From Hydrogenophaga taeniospiralis CCUG 15921 (GTDB lineage Bacteria; Pseudomonadota; Gammaproteobacteria; Burkholderiales; Burkholderiaceae_C): a DNA stretch of 64,000 nt. The notes beneath the pieces were generated by a model. The model was not told the DNA's origin and did not search any database. It saw nothing but the letters and a program-made list of their open reading frames with translations. The stretch spans positions 1 through 64,000 of the forward strand of contig NZ_BCWR01000008.1 of the NCBI RefSeq assembly GCF_001592305.1, in the 5' to 3' direction. Below, piece by piece: positions 35,494-44,011 of this stretch. Numbering within the stretch: position 1 is the first letter of the stretch; each line of letters opens with the position of its first letter. A program made the position numbers and the translations under genes.

Positions 35494-37328
35494 GCGCCGC
35501 CGGGCCGTTCCCAAGACGCTCAGCCCCCGCAGTGCACAGCACGGAGGGTCGTCCAGTGAGCCGCATGCCGCCATTGCCTTTCGTGCGCCCGGCCGCTGTG
35601 GCCGGCCGCCATTTCTCCACCGTGATCGTGGGCGCCGGCATCAACGGCGTGGGCGTGTTCCGCGACCTCGCGCTGCAGGGGGTGGATTGCCTCATCGTCG
35701 ACAAGGGAGATTTCAGCGCCGGTGCCAGCAGCGCGCCCTCGCGCATGATCCACGGCGGCCTGCGCTACCTGGAAAGCGGCAGCTTCGCGCTGGTGGCCGA
35801 GTCCACGCGCGAGCGCAACCTGTTGTTGCGCAACGCGCCGCACCTGGTGCAGCCCTTGAAGACCGTGGTGCCGCTCTCCAGCTTCTTCGGCGGCCTGATG
35901 AGCAGCGCGCTCAAGTTCTTCGGCCGCACGCCGCCCCAGCGCACGCGCGGCCTGCTGGCCGTGGCGGCGGGGCTGCGCCTGTACGACCTGTTGGGCCGGC
36001 GCCAGCGCGTGATGCCCAATCACCGCATCGGTCGCGTGCAACCGGCCGACCGCCGGTTGTTCCGCTCGGCCGTGCGCTGGACCGCGACCTTCTTCGACGC
36101 CTGGATCAGCCACCCCGAATGGCTGGTGCTGGAGCTGATCCGCGATGCCTGCCGCGACGAGCCCCGCTCGGTGGCCACCAACCACTGCCGCGTGATGGGT
36201 TGCGCGGGCAAGACCCTCACGCTGCGCGACGAAACCACGGGTGAGACTGTTTGCGTGACGGCCGATGCCGTGGTCAACGCCAGCGGCGCCTGGCTGGACC
36301 GCAGCACGGCGCTGCTCGGCGGCGTGGTGCCGCGCGTGATGGGCACCAAGGGCTCGCACCTGGTACTCGACCACCCCGCGCTGCGCGACGCGCTGGAAGG
36401 GCGCATGGCGTATTTCGAGGCGCTGGACGGGCGCGTGTGCATCGTCTACCCGTTTCTGGACCGGGTGCTGGTGGGCTCCACCGACATCCCGGTGGACGAC
36501 CCTGACCAGATCGCCACCGAGCCCGCCGAGGTGGACTACCTGCTGGAGGTGCTGGGTGAGGTGTTCCCCAACCTGGCCTTCGACCACAGCGACGTGGTCT
36601 ACACCTACGTGGGCGTGCGGCCGCTGGCGCGCTCGGACGCGGACAAGCCCGGTCAGATCTCGCGCGACCATTCGGTCGTTGTCGACCCACCGTCCGCTTC
36701 GCGCGACGTGCCGGTCGTGGGCCTGGTGGGCGGCAAATGGACCACTTTCCGGGCCCTGGCGGAAGAGGCCACCGACGAGGTGTTGCGCCTGCTGGGCCGC
36801 AGCCGCAGGGCTTCCACGCGGCAACTGCCCATTGGCGGCGGGGCGGACATGCCGCAGGGCGCGCAGGCGGCGCAGCGGTTTGTCGAGCGCATCGCCCAGG
36901 ATTCGGGCCTTTCACCTGCGCGAGCCCAGGCGCTGCTGGCCCGCTACGGGTCCCACGCCTGGCGCATGGCGCAGGGCTTCAAGGTGGCGGGTGACGTGCC
37001 GCTGCAGCATGCGCCCGATTATTCGGCGGCGGAGCTGGCGTACCTGTGCACCGAAACCGGTGTGATCCACCTCGACGACCTGGTGATCCGCCGCACGCTG
37101 CTGGCCATCCGCGGGCGGGTCACGGACGCCGTGCTGGCCGAGGTGGCCGGCGTCGCGGCCCTGGCCCTGGGCTGGGATGCCGGGCGTGAACACCGGGAAC
37201 TGCACAATTGCGCCACCGCCCTGCGTGAGCGCCACGGCGTGCGCCTGGCCCCCGCAGCACCCGACACCGACGCGGCGCCGGTTTCCCCTGCACCATTGAC
37301 CATCCAACCGGCCCTGAGCCCGTCCTGA
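35490..37328 (+). CDS. FAD-dependent glycerol-3-phosphate dehydrogenase family protein (GlpD-like)
   Basis: 612 residues from the ATG at 35490, which overlaps the kinase stop and has the RBS GGAGGTG. The core begins near residue 40: the dinucleotide motif VIVGAGINGVGVFRDLALQG, then the GlpD signatures SRMIHGGLRYLE and FPNLAFDHSDVVYTYVGVRP, and a C-terminal helical domain with YLCTETGVIHLDDLVIRRT. Length and domains match GlpD with an N-terminal extension of about 35 residues. In glycerol use GlpD feeds electrons to ubiquinone at the inner membrane. Here, next to an FGGY kinase that is not a standard GlpK, it more likely oxidises another phosphorylated polyol, as EryB does. Confidence 0.87.
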   Translation: MSAAGPFPRRSAPAVHSTEGRPVSRMPPLPFVRPAAVAGRHFSTVIVGAGINGVGVFRDLALQGVDCLIVDKGDFSAGASSAPSRMIHGGLRYLESGSFALVAESTRERNLLLRNAPHLVQPLKTVVPLSSFFGGLMSSALKFFGRTPPQRTRGLLAVAAGLRLYDLLGRRQRVMPNHRIGRVQPADRRLFRSAVRWTATFFDAWISHPEWLVLELIRDACRDEPRSVATNHCRVMGCAGKTLTLRDETTGETVCVTADAVVNASGAWLDRSTALLGGVVPRVMGTKGSHLVLDHPALRDALEGRMAYFEALDGRVCIVYPFLDRVLVGSTDIPVDDPDQIATEPAEVDYLLEVLGEVFPNLAFDHSDVVYTYVGVRPLARSDADKPGQISRDHSVVVDPPSASRDVPVVGLVGGKWTTFRALAEEATDEVLRLLGRSRRASTRQLPIGGGADMPQGAQAAQRFVERIAQDSGLSPARAQALLARYGSHAWRMAQGFKVAGDVPLQHAPDYSAAELAYLCTETGVIHLDDLVIRRTLLAIRGRVTDAVLAEVAGVAALALGWDAGREHRELHNCATALRERHGVRLAPAAPDTDAAPVSPAPLTIQPALSPS

Positions 37329-37329
37329 C

Positions 37330-38085
37330 GTGAACGCTCCGAACGACACCCCAATCCTGCTCGACCGCAACTCCGAATCGCCTCTGTGGGCGCAGTTCCG
37401 CGATGCGCTGCGCCTGCAGATCCTGCAAGGTGTGCTGCCCATCGGCGCCAAGCTGCCGTCCGAGGCCGAGCTGGGCGAGCAGTTCGGCATTTCGCGCATC
37501 GTGGTGCGCGAGGCGCTGGCCGACCTGGTGCGCAACAACCTGATCTACAAGATCAAGGGCCGCGGCGCCTTCGTCGCGGCGCGCGAGCGCGACGAAGACT
37601 TCGTCTCGACCGTGCTGGGCTTTTCCGACGAGATGGAGCGCAAGGGGCGCTCGGTGCGCACCCAGGTGCTGGCGCAGCAACTGCGTGCGCCGACCCCGCA
37701 GGAGATCCAGGCCTTGGGCCTGACGGACGACACCCAGGTGGTGGCCTTGAAGCGGCTGCGCAGCGTGGACGGCGAGCTGCGCTTGCTGGTGGACACCGTG
37801 GTGCCGGCCGACCTGGCTCCCGGGTTGCACCGCATGCGCCTGGACGACCGTTCGTTGTACGACGTGCTGCGCCGTCAGTACGGCGTGCGCCTGGTGCGTG
37901 CCGAGCGCTGGATCGACGCGGTGCTGCCCGATGCCGAAACCTGCGAACTGCTGCAATTGCAGCAACCCGAGCCGCTGCTGCGCATCGAGTCGATCGCCTA
38001 CGGCGCCAACGGCCGGCGTCTGGAGTACTACAACGCCTTGCACCGCTGCAAATCCAGCCGGCTGCACGTGCAGACGACCACGTAG
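37330..38085 (+). CDS. GntR-family transcriptional regulator (HutC/UTRA type)
   Basis: 251 residues from a GTG start 1 bp after the dehydrogenase stop. The winged-helix DNA-binding domain spans about residues 15-80 (LPSEAELGEQFGISRIVVREALADL). A UTRA-type effector domain follows (about 95-245; VVALKRLRSVDGELRLLVDT, LLRIESIAYGANGRRLEYYN), which in this subfamily binds sugar phosphates or similar metabolites. As the last gene of the kinase operon it is probably the local repressor, acting on the two TGTTATGACA sites at 33857 and 33946. Confidence 0.9.
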   Translation: MNAPNDTPILLDRNSESPLWAQFRDALRLQILQGVLPIGAKLPSEAELGEQFGISRIVVREALADLVRNNLIYKIKGRGAFVAARERDEDFVSTVLGFSDEMERKGRSVRTQVLAQQLRAPTPQEIQALGLTDDTQVVALKRLRSVDGELRLLVDTVVPADLAPGLHRMRLDDRSLYDVLRRQYGVRLVRAERWIDAVLPDAETCELLQLQQPEPLLRIESIAYGANGRRLEYYNALHRCKSSRLHVQTTT

Positions 38086-38102
38086 CCGAGTCGGCTACCC
38101 GT

Positions 38103-38486
38103 TCACCACTGCCCGCTTTCCATGCGGATCGCGACCTCACAGTCGTCAAAGATTTCCAGCTTCGCGATCTTCACGCGCACGCCGATCACGCCCGGCAACA
38201 GCATGAGCCGGCGCGTGAGCTTGCCGATCAGGCTCTCCAGCAGGTTCACGTGTTCGGCGGTGCACTCGTCGATGATGATCTGGCGCACCTTGCGGTAGTC
38301 CAGCACGTGGCCGATGTCGTCGTCGTGCGGCAGCAGCGGCTGGGTGCCCTGGTTGAGCTCGGCGTCCACCTGGATCGGCTGCGGCGCCGTCTTCTCGTGG
38401 TCCAGGATGCCCAGATTGGCGTCGAAACGCAGGCCGGTGAGGGCCAGGATCTGGGTGCCGGCTTGGGGCGCAAGGGGTGTGTTCAT
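38103..38486 (-). CDS. folB: dihydroneopterin aldolase family protein
   Basis: 127 residues. It has the FolB layout: LTGLRFDANLGILDHEK at the N-terminus, VLDYRKVRQIIIDECTAEHVNLLESL with the Glu that binds the pterin, and VRVKIAKLEIF with the catalytic-type Lys. The enzyme converts 7,8-dihydroneopterin to 6-hydroxymethyl-dihydropterin and glycolaldehyde in folate synthesis. The gene converges with the GntR gene across 17 bp and is 27 bp downstream of a pteridine-reductase-like SDR gene, consistent with a folate pair. Some FolB-like proteins act instead as FolX-type epimerases. Confidence 0.85.
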   Translation of the reverse strand: MNTPLAPQAGTQILALTGLRFDANLGILDHEKTAPQPIQVDAELNQGTQPLLPHDDDIGHVLDYRKVRQIIIDECTAEHVNLLESLIGKLTRRLMLLPGVIGVRVKIAKLEIFDDCEVAIRMESGQW

Positions 38487-38513
38487 CTTGGATGGGGCCT
38501 GTGGCCGGTCACG

Positions 38514-39311
38514 TCACATCAGCGAAAAATCGCGCTCGAAGCGCATCAGATGCTGGCCACCGTCGACCAGCAGCGTGGTGCCGGTGATGGATCGGTTGTT
38601 CAGGGCAAAGGCCACGGTGGTGGCCACGTCCTGCGGGGTGGACGAGCGGCCCAGCGGCGACTGGCGGTGCAGCTCGGCGAACTTCTCCTCGCTCAGCAGG
38701 TGGCTGGTGAGCGTGAGTCCGGGCGCCACGCCGACCACCCGCACGCGCGGCGCCAGCGCCAGCGCCAGCATGGTGGTGGCGGCTTCGAGCGCGGCCTTGG
38801 AGAGTGTGTAGCTGAAGAAGTCGGGGTTCTGGTTCCAGAGCTTCTGGTCCAGCAGGTTGACCACAGCGCCCTCGCGTGCGTCGCCCGCGGTCAGCAGGTG
38901 CGCATGCAGCGCCTGCGCCAGCAGCACGGCCGCCCCGGTGTTGGTGTGCAGGTGTTGGTCCATGGCGGCGAAGCCGAAGGTCTGCGCGCTGTCGTGTTCG
39001 AACAGCGAGGCGTTGTTCACTACCGCGTCCACCCGGCCGAAACGCGCCACCACGGTCGGCAGCAGGGCGCGCACGCTGGCCTCGTCTCCGAGGTCGGCAT
39101 ACACGGGCTGGGCGCTGCCGGCGCGGCCGCTGAGCGCGTCGCAGTCGGCGGCGGTCTGCCGCGCTTCGTCCACCGACAGCCGGTGGTGCACCGCCACGTT
39201 CCAGCCACCGCGCGCCAACGTGAGCGCGATCTCGCGGCCCAGGCGCCGGCCCGCGCCGGTGATCAGCACAGTGCGGGGGGCGGTGGGTTCGGTGGGGGAG
39301 GGGCTGGGCAT
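38514..39311 (-). CDS. pteridine-reductase-like SDR (FolM/PTR1 type)
   Basis: 265 residues from the ATG at 39311. The cofactor motif is TGAGRRLG, the Arg-containing variant of the SDR glycine motif typical of PTR1 and FolM and selective for NADPH, and the catalytic pair sits in YTLSKAAL. LLDQKLWNQNPDFFSY before it resembles the pterin-side loop of PTR1. Reduction of dihydropterins or dihydromonapterin fits the adjacent folB. An upstream ATG at 39368 would add an unrelated extension that runs into the divergent methyltransferase gene. Confidence 0.82.
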   Translation of the reverse strand: MPSPSPTEPTAPRTVLITGAGRRLGREIALTLARGGWNVAVHHRLSVDEARQTAADCDALSGRAGSAQPVYADLGDEASVRALLPTVVARFGRVDAVVNNASLFEHDSAQTFGFAAMDQHLHTNTGAAVLLAQALHAHLLTAGDAREGAVVNLLDQKLWNQNPDFFSYTLSKAALEAATTMLALALAPRVRVVGVAPGLTLTSHLLSEEKFAELHRQSPLGRSSTPQDVATTVAFALNNRSITGTTLLVDGGQHLMRFERDFSLM

Positions 39312-39325
39312 GTCGGACCGTCTCG

Positions 39326-39331
39326 GATAAT
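39326..39331 (+). promoter_or_regulatory. -10 box immediately before a GTG start (possible leaderless transcript)
   Basis: GATAAT ends 6 bp before the GTG at 39338, so a standard transcription start 6-7 bp downstream of the -10 would coincide with the start codon. Confidence 0.35.
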
Positions 39332-39337
39332 GGGCGG

Positions 39338-40489
39338 GTGAACACCGAATCTGTGAGCGAGCCGACAAGTTTAACGAGCGCCCTGCGGGAGCGCCTGCGC
39401 GAGGCCATCCGCGCGTCGGGCGGCTGGCTGCCGTTTGACCGCTTCATGGCCATGGCGCTGTACGAGCCGGGGCTGGGCTATTACGCCAACCAGAACCCCA
39501 AGTTCGGCCAGATGCCGGCGGGCGTGGCGGGGCAGGGCAGCGACTTCGTGACCGCGCCCGAGCTCACGCCGCTGTTTGGCCACACGCTGGCGCGCCAGGT
39601 GGCGCAGGCGCTGACGGCGACCGGAACCGACGAGCTGTGGGAGTTCGGCGCCGGCACCGGCGCGCTGGCGCTGCAGGTGCTGGACGCGCTCGCCGCCATG
39701 GGCCGGCCGCCTCGGCGCTACACCATCGTCGATCTCTCGGGCAGCCTGCGCGAACGCCAGCGCCAGACCCTGGCCCGGCATGCCGACCGTGTGCATTGGG
39801 CCGACCAGTTGCCTGAAGCGTTCGAGGGTGTGGTGCTGGGTAACGAGGTGCTCGACGCCATGCCGGTGCAGCTGTTGCACCGCGTGGGCGGGCAGACCGG
39901 CGGTGTCTGGCACGAGCGCGGCGTGGCGCAGGGCGAGGGCGGCGCGCTGGTCTGGGCCGAGCGCCCCACCGATCTGCGCCCGCCGCTGGACATCGAAGGC
40001 CCGCACGACTACCTGACCGAGATCCACCCGCAGGCCGAGGCCTTCATCCGCACGCTGGCCGACAGGCTGCAACGCGGCGCGGCGTTTTTCATCGACTACG
40101 GCTTCCCCGAAGCCGAGTACTACCACCCGCAGCGCCACATGGGCACGCTGATCTGCCACCGCGCGCACCAGAGCGACGACGACCCGCTGGCCGACGTGGG
40201 CGACAAGGACATCACCGCGCACGTGAACTTCACCGGCATCGCGCTGGCCGCGCAGGACGCCGGCATGAGCGTGCTGGGCTACACCAGCCAGGGCCGCTTC
40301 CTGATCAACGCCGGCCTGCTGGAGGTGGCGAAAGACGCCGGCGCGCGCGAAAACGCCATGCTGGGCAAACTCGTGAACGAGCACGAGATGGGCGAGCTGT
40401 TCAAGGTGATCGCGCTGGCGCCGGCGGCCAGTGCGCAAGGCTGGCAACCACTCGGTTTCAGCGCGGGTGACCGCACACACCGTTTGTGA
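39338..40489 (+). CDS. class I SAM-dependent methyltransferase, MidA/NDUFAF7 family
   Basis: 383 residues from a GTG start. Family features are GWLPFDRFMAMALYEPGLGYY, GSDFVTAPELTPLFG, the SAM motif LWEFGAGTGALALQVLDAL, VVLGNEVLDAMPV and FFIDYGFPEAEYYHPQRHMG. The mitochondrial homologue NDUFAF7 methylates an Arg of complex I subunit NDUFS2; bacterial members are less studied. An NDUFA9-type SDR lies elsewhere in the window (61387) but not next to it. The gene diverges from the SDR at 38514 over 26 bp, so the two promoters must overlap. Confidence 0.88.
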   Translation: MNTESVSEPTSLTSALRERLREAIRASGGWLPFDRFMAMALYEPGLGYYANQNPKFGQMPAGVAGQGSDFVTAPELTPLFGHTLARQVAQALTATGTDELWEFGAGTGALALQVLDALAAMGRPPRRYTIVDLSGSLRERQRQTLARHADRVHWADQLPEAFEGVVLGNEVLDAMPVQLLHRVGGQTGGVWHERGVAQGEGGALVWAERPTDLRPPLDIEGPHDYLTEIHPQAEAFIRTLADRLQRGAAFFIDYGFPEAEYYHPQRHMGTLICHRAHQSDDDPLADVGDKDITAHVNFTGIALAAQDAGMSVLGYTSQGRFLINAGLLEVAKDAGARENAMLGKLVNEHEMGELFKVIALAPAASAQGWQPLGFSAGDRTHRL

Positions 40490-40502
40490 ACAGGACCTTG
40501 CC

Positions 40503-40697
40503 ATGATCCGCTGGATGATCGTCATTTTCCTGGCCCTGCTGCTGATCAGCTGGTTCACGCCGCTGCTGCAGAAGCTGGGTTTCGGCAAGCTGCCGGGCGA
40601 CTTGCGTTTCAAGGCTTTCGGGCGCGAGTGGTTCCTGCCCATCACCACCACCATTCTGCTGAGCTTCGTGGCCAGCCTGGTCAGCCAGATCCTCTGA
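40503..40697 (+). CDS. DUF2905 family small membrane protein
   Basis: 64 residues. Two hydrophobic segments (MIVIFLALLLISWF and PITTTILLSFVASLVSQIL) flank a loop with the family motif GKLPGDLRFKAFGREWFLP. DUF2905 proteins are short inner-membrane proteins of unknown role, often encoded near housekeeping genes. The gene starts 13 bp after the methyltransferase stop. Confidence 0.85.
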   Translation: MIRWMIVIFLALLLISWFTPLLQKLGFGKLPGDLRFKAFGREWFLPITTTILLSFVASLVSQIL

Positions 40698-40850
40698 GAG
40701 GCTGGGGCCGGGACCACTTCATGGCCGGCGGCTGTGCGTGACTTTTGTGGCAGTTGAGCGCTCGGCCCGACTCCAGGCACCCGTTTTGCTTCTTCGGGGC
40801 CAGCCGGCTTGCGGTGTAATTCACCCCTGCACTTGAGCGTTCTTTCCCCC

Positions 40851-42287
40851 ATGTCGTCCGCACAGATTGGCCGGTACCTTGTTCTTGACACCCTGGGCGA
40901 AGGCGCCATGGGTGTGGTGGTGCGGGCCTACGACCCGGACCTGGGGCGGGTGGTTGCCATCAAGACCCTGCGCTCGTCGGGCTTGTCGGTGGAGGCCGTG
41001 CAAGCGCAGGAACGGCGTTTCGTGGTCGAGTCGCGCTCGGCCGCCCGCTTGCGCCATCCCGGCATCGTGGCCGTCCACGACGTGGGGCGAAGCGACCAGG
41101 GCGCCTACATGGTGATGGAATGCGTCCACGGGCTGAACCTGCGCCAGTGCCTGAACCACGGTGTCCGCTTTTCAGTGCCGGGGGTCTTGCACCTGGTCGA
41201 CGGGGTCCTGGCGGCGCTGGAACACGCGCACGAGCACCATGTGCTGCACCGGGACATCAAGCCGGAGAACATCCTGGTGGATCACCAGGGAAACGTGAAA
41301 CTCACCGACTTCGGCATCGCCAAGATGCTCGACCTGGATGGCGCACAGGCCACCTGGGTCGATGGGCAATTGATCGGCACGCCCCGCTACATGGCGCCCG
41401 AACAGCTCCGGGGAGAGCCGCTGGACGGGCGTTGTGATGTCTTCGCCTGCGGCGTTCTGCTGTTTGAGCTGCTGACCGGCCGTCCGCCGTTTGGCGGGGC
41501 GCAGTTTGTCGAGATCACCCAGAACATCCTGAACCAGGTCACGCCCAGGGCCTCGGACCTGTCGCCAGAGGTGACCGATGGGCTGGACCGGGTTGTGCAG
41601 CAGGCTTTGCAAAAAGACCGGTCGCTGCGGTTCCCAACGGTGGCCCATTTGCGCCAGGCATTGGCCGCGGCCGGTGCCGAGGCGACGCAGGGCGCGGAGG
41701 GGCCCGCACCCGGCGAACCTTCGGAACTGCGTGACTGGGTCGCCGCAGACAGCCATTCCAGTCTGGCGGAATTGCTGGCCACGGTGGGGCCGGCAGACCT
41801 GGCCGGCAAGGTGGGTTCCGGCCCGTTGCCCCGTTCTGTGCCCGTGCCGATCGACGTCGGTCTCACGGACACGGCGCAGGCCTTTTTCTCGGACCCGGCC
41901 GGGGCGCCGTCTGGCTTCGAGCGCACGCAGCCGTTGCGCGGCAGAACCCTGCGGTTCTGGGAGCGGGTCCCCATGGGGTGGCGTTCGCGCCGAGTGGGCC
42001 TGCTGCTGGTGCTCGCCATCGGTGTGGTCGGGCTGCCCGGGCTTCCGGTGGGACCGACCGACAGGGCCACCGAGCCGGCACCGAAGAAGGTCGTCGCGGT
42101 CCGGGACGAGGTGTCTCCCGCCGCGGAGCCCTTGCCTTCCCTGCTGGAGAGCAAGCCGCTGACCAAGCCGGCGCAGCCCAGCGAGCCTTGCACCCATCTG
42201 GGCATCTTCCAGCGCGAACGCTGTCTTTGGAAGCAATGCGAAACCGCCCGCTACCGCGGCCACGCGGTGTGTGCCCGGTTTCGCTGA
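40851..42287 (+). CDS. Hanks-type serine/threonine protein kinase with C-terminal membrane anchor
   Basis: 478 residues from the ATG at 40851. The kinase domain covers about 8-270: Gly-rich GEGAMGVV, Lys38 in VAIKTL, HRD with Asp135 in LHRDIKPENIL, DFG Asp153 in LTDFGIAKML, and GTPRYMAPEQ. A linker of about 110 residues leads to one membrane segment (about 381-400, RVGLLLVLAIGVVGLPGLP). The last 33 residues, outside the cytoplasm in this topology, hold four cysteines in C-x13-C-x4-C-x11-C spacing. This suggests a small disulfide-bonded or metal-binding sensor tip. No phosphatase or substrate gene is adjacent. Confidence 0.9.
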   Translation: MSSAQIGRYLVLDTLGEGAMGVVVRAYDPDLGRVVAIKTLRSSGLSVEAVQAQERRFVVESRSAARLRHPGIVAVHDVGRSDQGAYMVMECVHGLNLRQCLNHGVRFSVPGVLHLVDGVLAALEHAHEHHVLHRDIKPENILVDHQGNVKLTDFGIAKMLDLDGAQATWVDGQLIGTPRYMAPEQLRGEPLDGRCDVFACGVLLFELLTGRPPFGGAQFVEITQNILNQVTPRASDLSPEVTDGLDRVVQQALQKDRSLRFPTVAHLRQALAAAGAEATQGAEGPAPGEPSELRDWVAADSHSSLAELLATVGPADLAGKVGSGPLPRSVPVPIDVGLTDTAQAFFSDPAGAPSGFERTQPLRGRTLRFWERVPMGWRSRRVGLLLVLAIGVVGLPGLPVGPTDRATEPAPKKVVAVRDEVSPAAEPLPSLLESKPLTKPAQPSEPCTHLGIFQRERCLWKQCETARYRGHAVCARFR

Positions 42288-42368
42288 GGCGTGCATATAC
42301 CCCGTGGAGTGTCTTGAAATCCATGGATGAGGCCTGCATCTGGCGCCCAACGCTCACGAGGTCCATCC

Positions 42369-42812
42369 ATGTCCACCACCGAATCCCTGCACATCGTCTG
42401 CCCCCACTGCCACACCACCAACCGCATCGCCAGCGCCAACCTCTCGGCCGCGCCCGACTGCGGCAAATGCCACCGGCCGCTGTTCACCGGCCACCCGGTG
42501 GCGCTGGACGAAGCGGCGTTCGAGAAACACATCGCGCGCTCGCAGGTGCCGGTGCTGGTGGATTTCTGGGCGCCCTGGTGCGGCCCCTGCCGCATGATGG
42601 CGCCGGCGTTTGAGCAGGCCGCTCAGCAGCTGGAGCCCGGCATGCGCCTGGCGAAAGTGAATACCGAAGAGGCCCAAGCCCTGGCGGCGCGTTTCAACAT
42701 CCGCAGCATCCCCACGCTGGCGCTGTTCATGAACGGCCGCGAGGTGGCGCGCCAGCCCGGCGCCATGGGCGCGGCCGACATCGTGCGCTGGGCGCGTTCA
42801 CAGCGCGTCTGA
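42369..42812 (+). CDS. trxC: thioredoxin 2
   Basis: 147 residues. The N-terminal zinc finger has two CxxC pairs (CPHC and CGKC), which set TrxC apart from TrxA. The thioredoxin fold follows with the active site WCGPC in LVDFWAPWCGPCRM and the cis-Pro region IRSIPTLALF. It reduces disulfides in the cytoplasm and is usually linked to oxidative stress. The gene stands alone between the kinase gene and the glk promoter region. Confidence 0.95.
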   Translation: MSTTESLHIVCPHCHTTNRIASANLSAAPDCGKCHRPLFTGHPVALDEAAFEKHIARSQVPVLVDFWAPWCGPCRMMAPAFEQAAQQLEPGMRLAKVNTEEAQALAARFNIRSIPTLALFMNGREVARQPGAMGAADIVRWARSQRV

Positions 42813-42866
42813 CCGCGGGCGCGAGGGGGCGGCGGCGGGCCGGGCCGTTCTCCCCGTATTGGCATC

Positions 42867-42885
42867 CATGTAACTGAGTTACATG
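42867..42885. promoter_or_regulatory. 19-bp palindromic operator upstream of glk (HexR-like)
   Basis: CATGTAACTGAGTTACATG has 9-bp perfect arms around one central base. Its core TGTAACTGAGTTACA resembles the HexR (RpiR family) consensus TGTARTN5AYTACA as I remember it for central sugar metabolism in proteobacteria. It ends 5 bp before a -10 box (CATAAT, 42891-42896), covering the -35 zone. This fits control of glucose phosphorylation by an Entner-Doudoroff intermediate. No hexR gene is in the window. Confidence 0.6.
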
Positions 42886-42890
42886 TCCGG

Positions 42891-42896
42891 CATAAT
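42891..42896 (+). promoter_or_regulatory. -10 box of the glk promoter
   Basis: CATAAT (5 of 6 to consensus), 63 bp before the glk start. The palindrome at 42867-42885 occupies the expected -35 position. Confidence 0.4.
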
Positions 42897-42958
42897 CCGC
42901 TTCCTTTGCCGGGCGGTCATGGGGTACTGTTCGGGACGGACTTTGTGGGTCAGATCAG

Positions 42959-43945
42959 ATGCCAAACCAGACTACCGGACTTCACCACGCCCGACTGCTC
43001 GCCGACGTGGGCGGCACCAACGCCCGTTTCGCGTGGCAGGCCGGGCCGGGCGAGCCCATCACCGACGTGCGCGTCTTGCCCTGCGCCGAACACGCCCGCC
43101 TGCAGGACGCGATCCGCGTCTACCTGGACGACCTGGGGCGCGGCACGCCGTACGCTGTGGCGATCGCCATCGCCAACCCGATCACCGGCGACCACATCCG
43201 CATGACCAACCACCATTGGTCGTTTTCGCAGTCGGCGGTGAAGGCCGAGTTCGGCTTTCACACCCTGCGCCTGCTCAACGACTTCACCGCGCTCGCGCTG
43301 GCGCTGCCCGACCTGCCCGCGGCCGAGCTGCGCCAGGTGGGCGGGGGCCAGGCGCAGCCGCGGGCCGCCATCGGGCTGGTGGGCGCGGGTACCGGCCTGG
43401 GGGTTTCGGGCCTGCTGCCCGTGGGGCGTACGGGCTGGGTGCCGCTGGAAGGCGAGGGCGGTCACGTGACGCTGCCGGCCACCACCGCGCGCGAGCGGCT
43501 GGTGATGGACGGTCTGATCCACCGCTACGGCCATGCCTCGGCCGAGCGGGTCACCAGTGGCCAGGGCCTGCTGGACACCTACCTGCTTCTGTGCGAGGCC
43601 GACGGGGTGGACATCGGCAGCGTGGTGGGGGCCGCCGACGTGAGCGACGCTGCCCTGAAGAACGGCCAGCCCCAGGCGCTGGAGGCGCTCAACATCTTCT
43701 GCGCCATGCTTGGCTCGGTGGCGGGCAACCTGGCCCTCACGCTGGGCGCGCGCGGTGGGGTGTACGTGGGCGGCGGCATCGTGCCGCGTCTGGGCACCTG
43801 GTTCGACGGCTCACCGTTTCGCGAGCGTTTTGAGACCAAAGGCCGGTTCAAAAGCTACCTGGCCGAGCTGCCCGTGTGGGTGATCACGTCCGCCCGGTCG
43901 CCCGCGCTGATGGGCGCGGCACGGGCACTGGACGCGCTGGGTTGA
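42959..43945 (+). CDS. glk: glucokinase
   Basis: 328 residues. The phosphate loop LLADVGGTNARFAW, the sugar-binding region LRLLNDFTALALALP, GAGTGLGVSGLLP, EGEGGHVTLP and a C-terminal GGGIVPRLG mark the bacterial Glk family (hexokinase fold, not ROK). It phosphorylates cytoplasmic glucose with ATP. A glucose-type ABC transporter starts 146 bp downstream, so uptake and phosphorylation are encoded together. A palindrome at 42867 probably controls expression. Confidence 0.93.
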   Translation: MPNQTTGLHHARLLADVGGTNARFAWQAGPGEPITDVRVLPCAEHARLQDAIRVYLDDLGRGTPYAVAIAIANPITGDHIRMTNHHWSFSQSAVKAEFGFHTLRLLNDFTALALALPDLPAAELRQVGGGQAQPRAAIGLVGAGTGLGVSGLLPVGRTGWVPLEGEGGHVTLPATTARERLVMDGLIHRYGHASAERVTSGQGLLDTYLLLCEADGVDIGSVVGAADVSDAALKNGQPQALEALNIFCAMLGSVAGNLALTLGARGGVYVGGGIVPRLGTWFDGSPFRERFETKGRFKSYLAELPVWVITSARSPALMGAARALDALG

Positions 43946-44011
43946 CTTTTTTTCGCTACGTCGGGTTTTCCCCCCCTTGAACAGATACATTTATTAATGA
44001 AAAATTAACAT

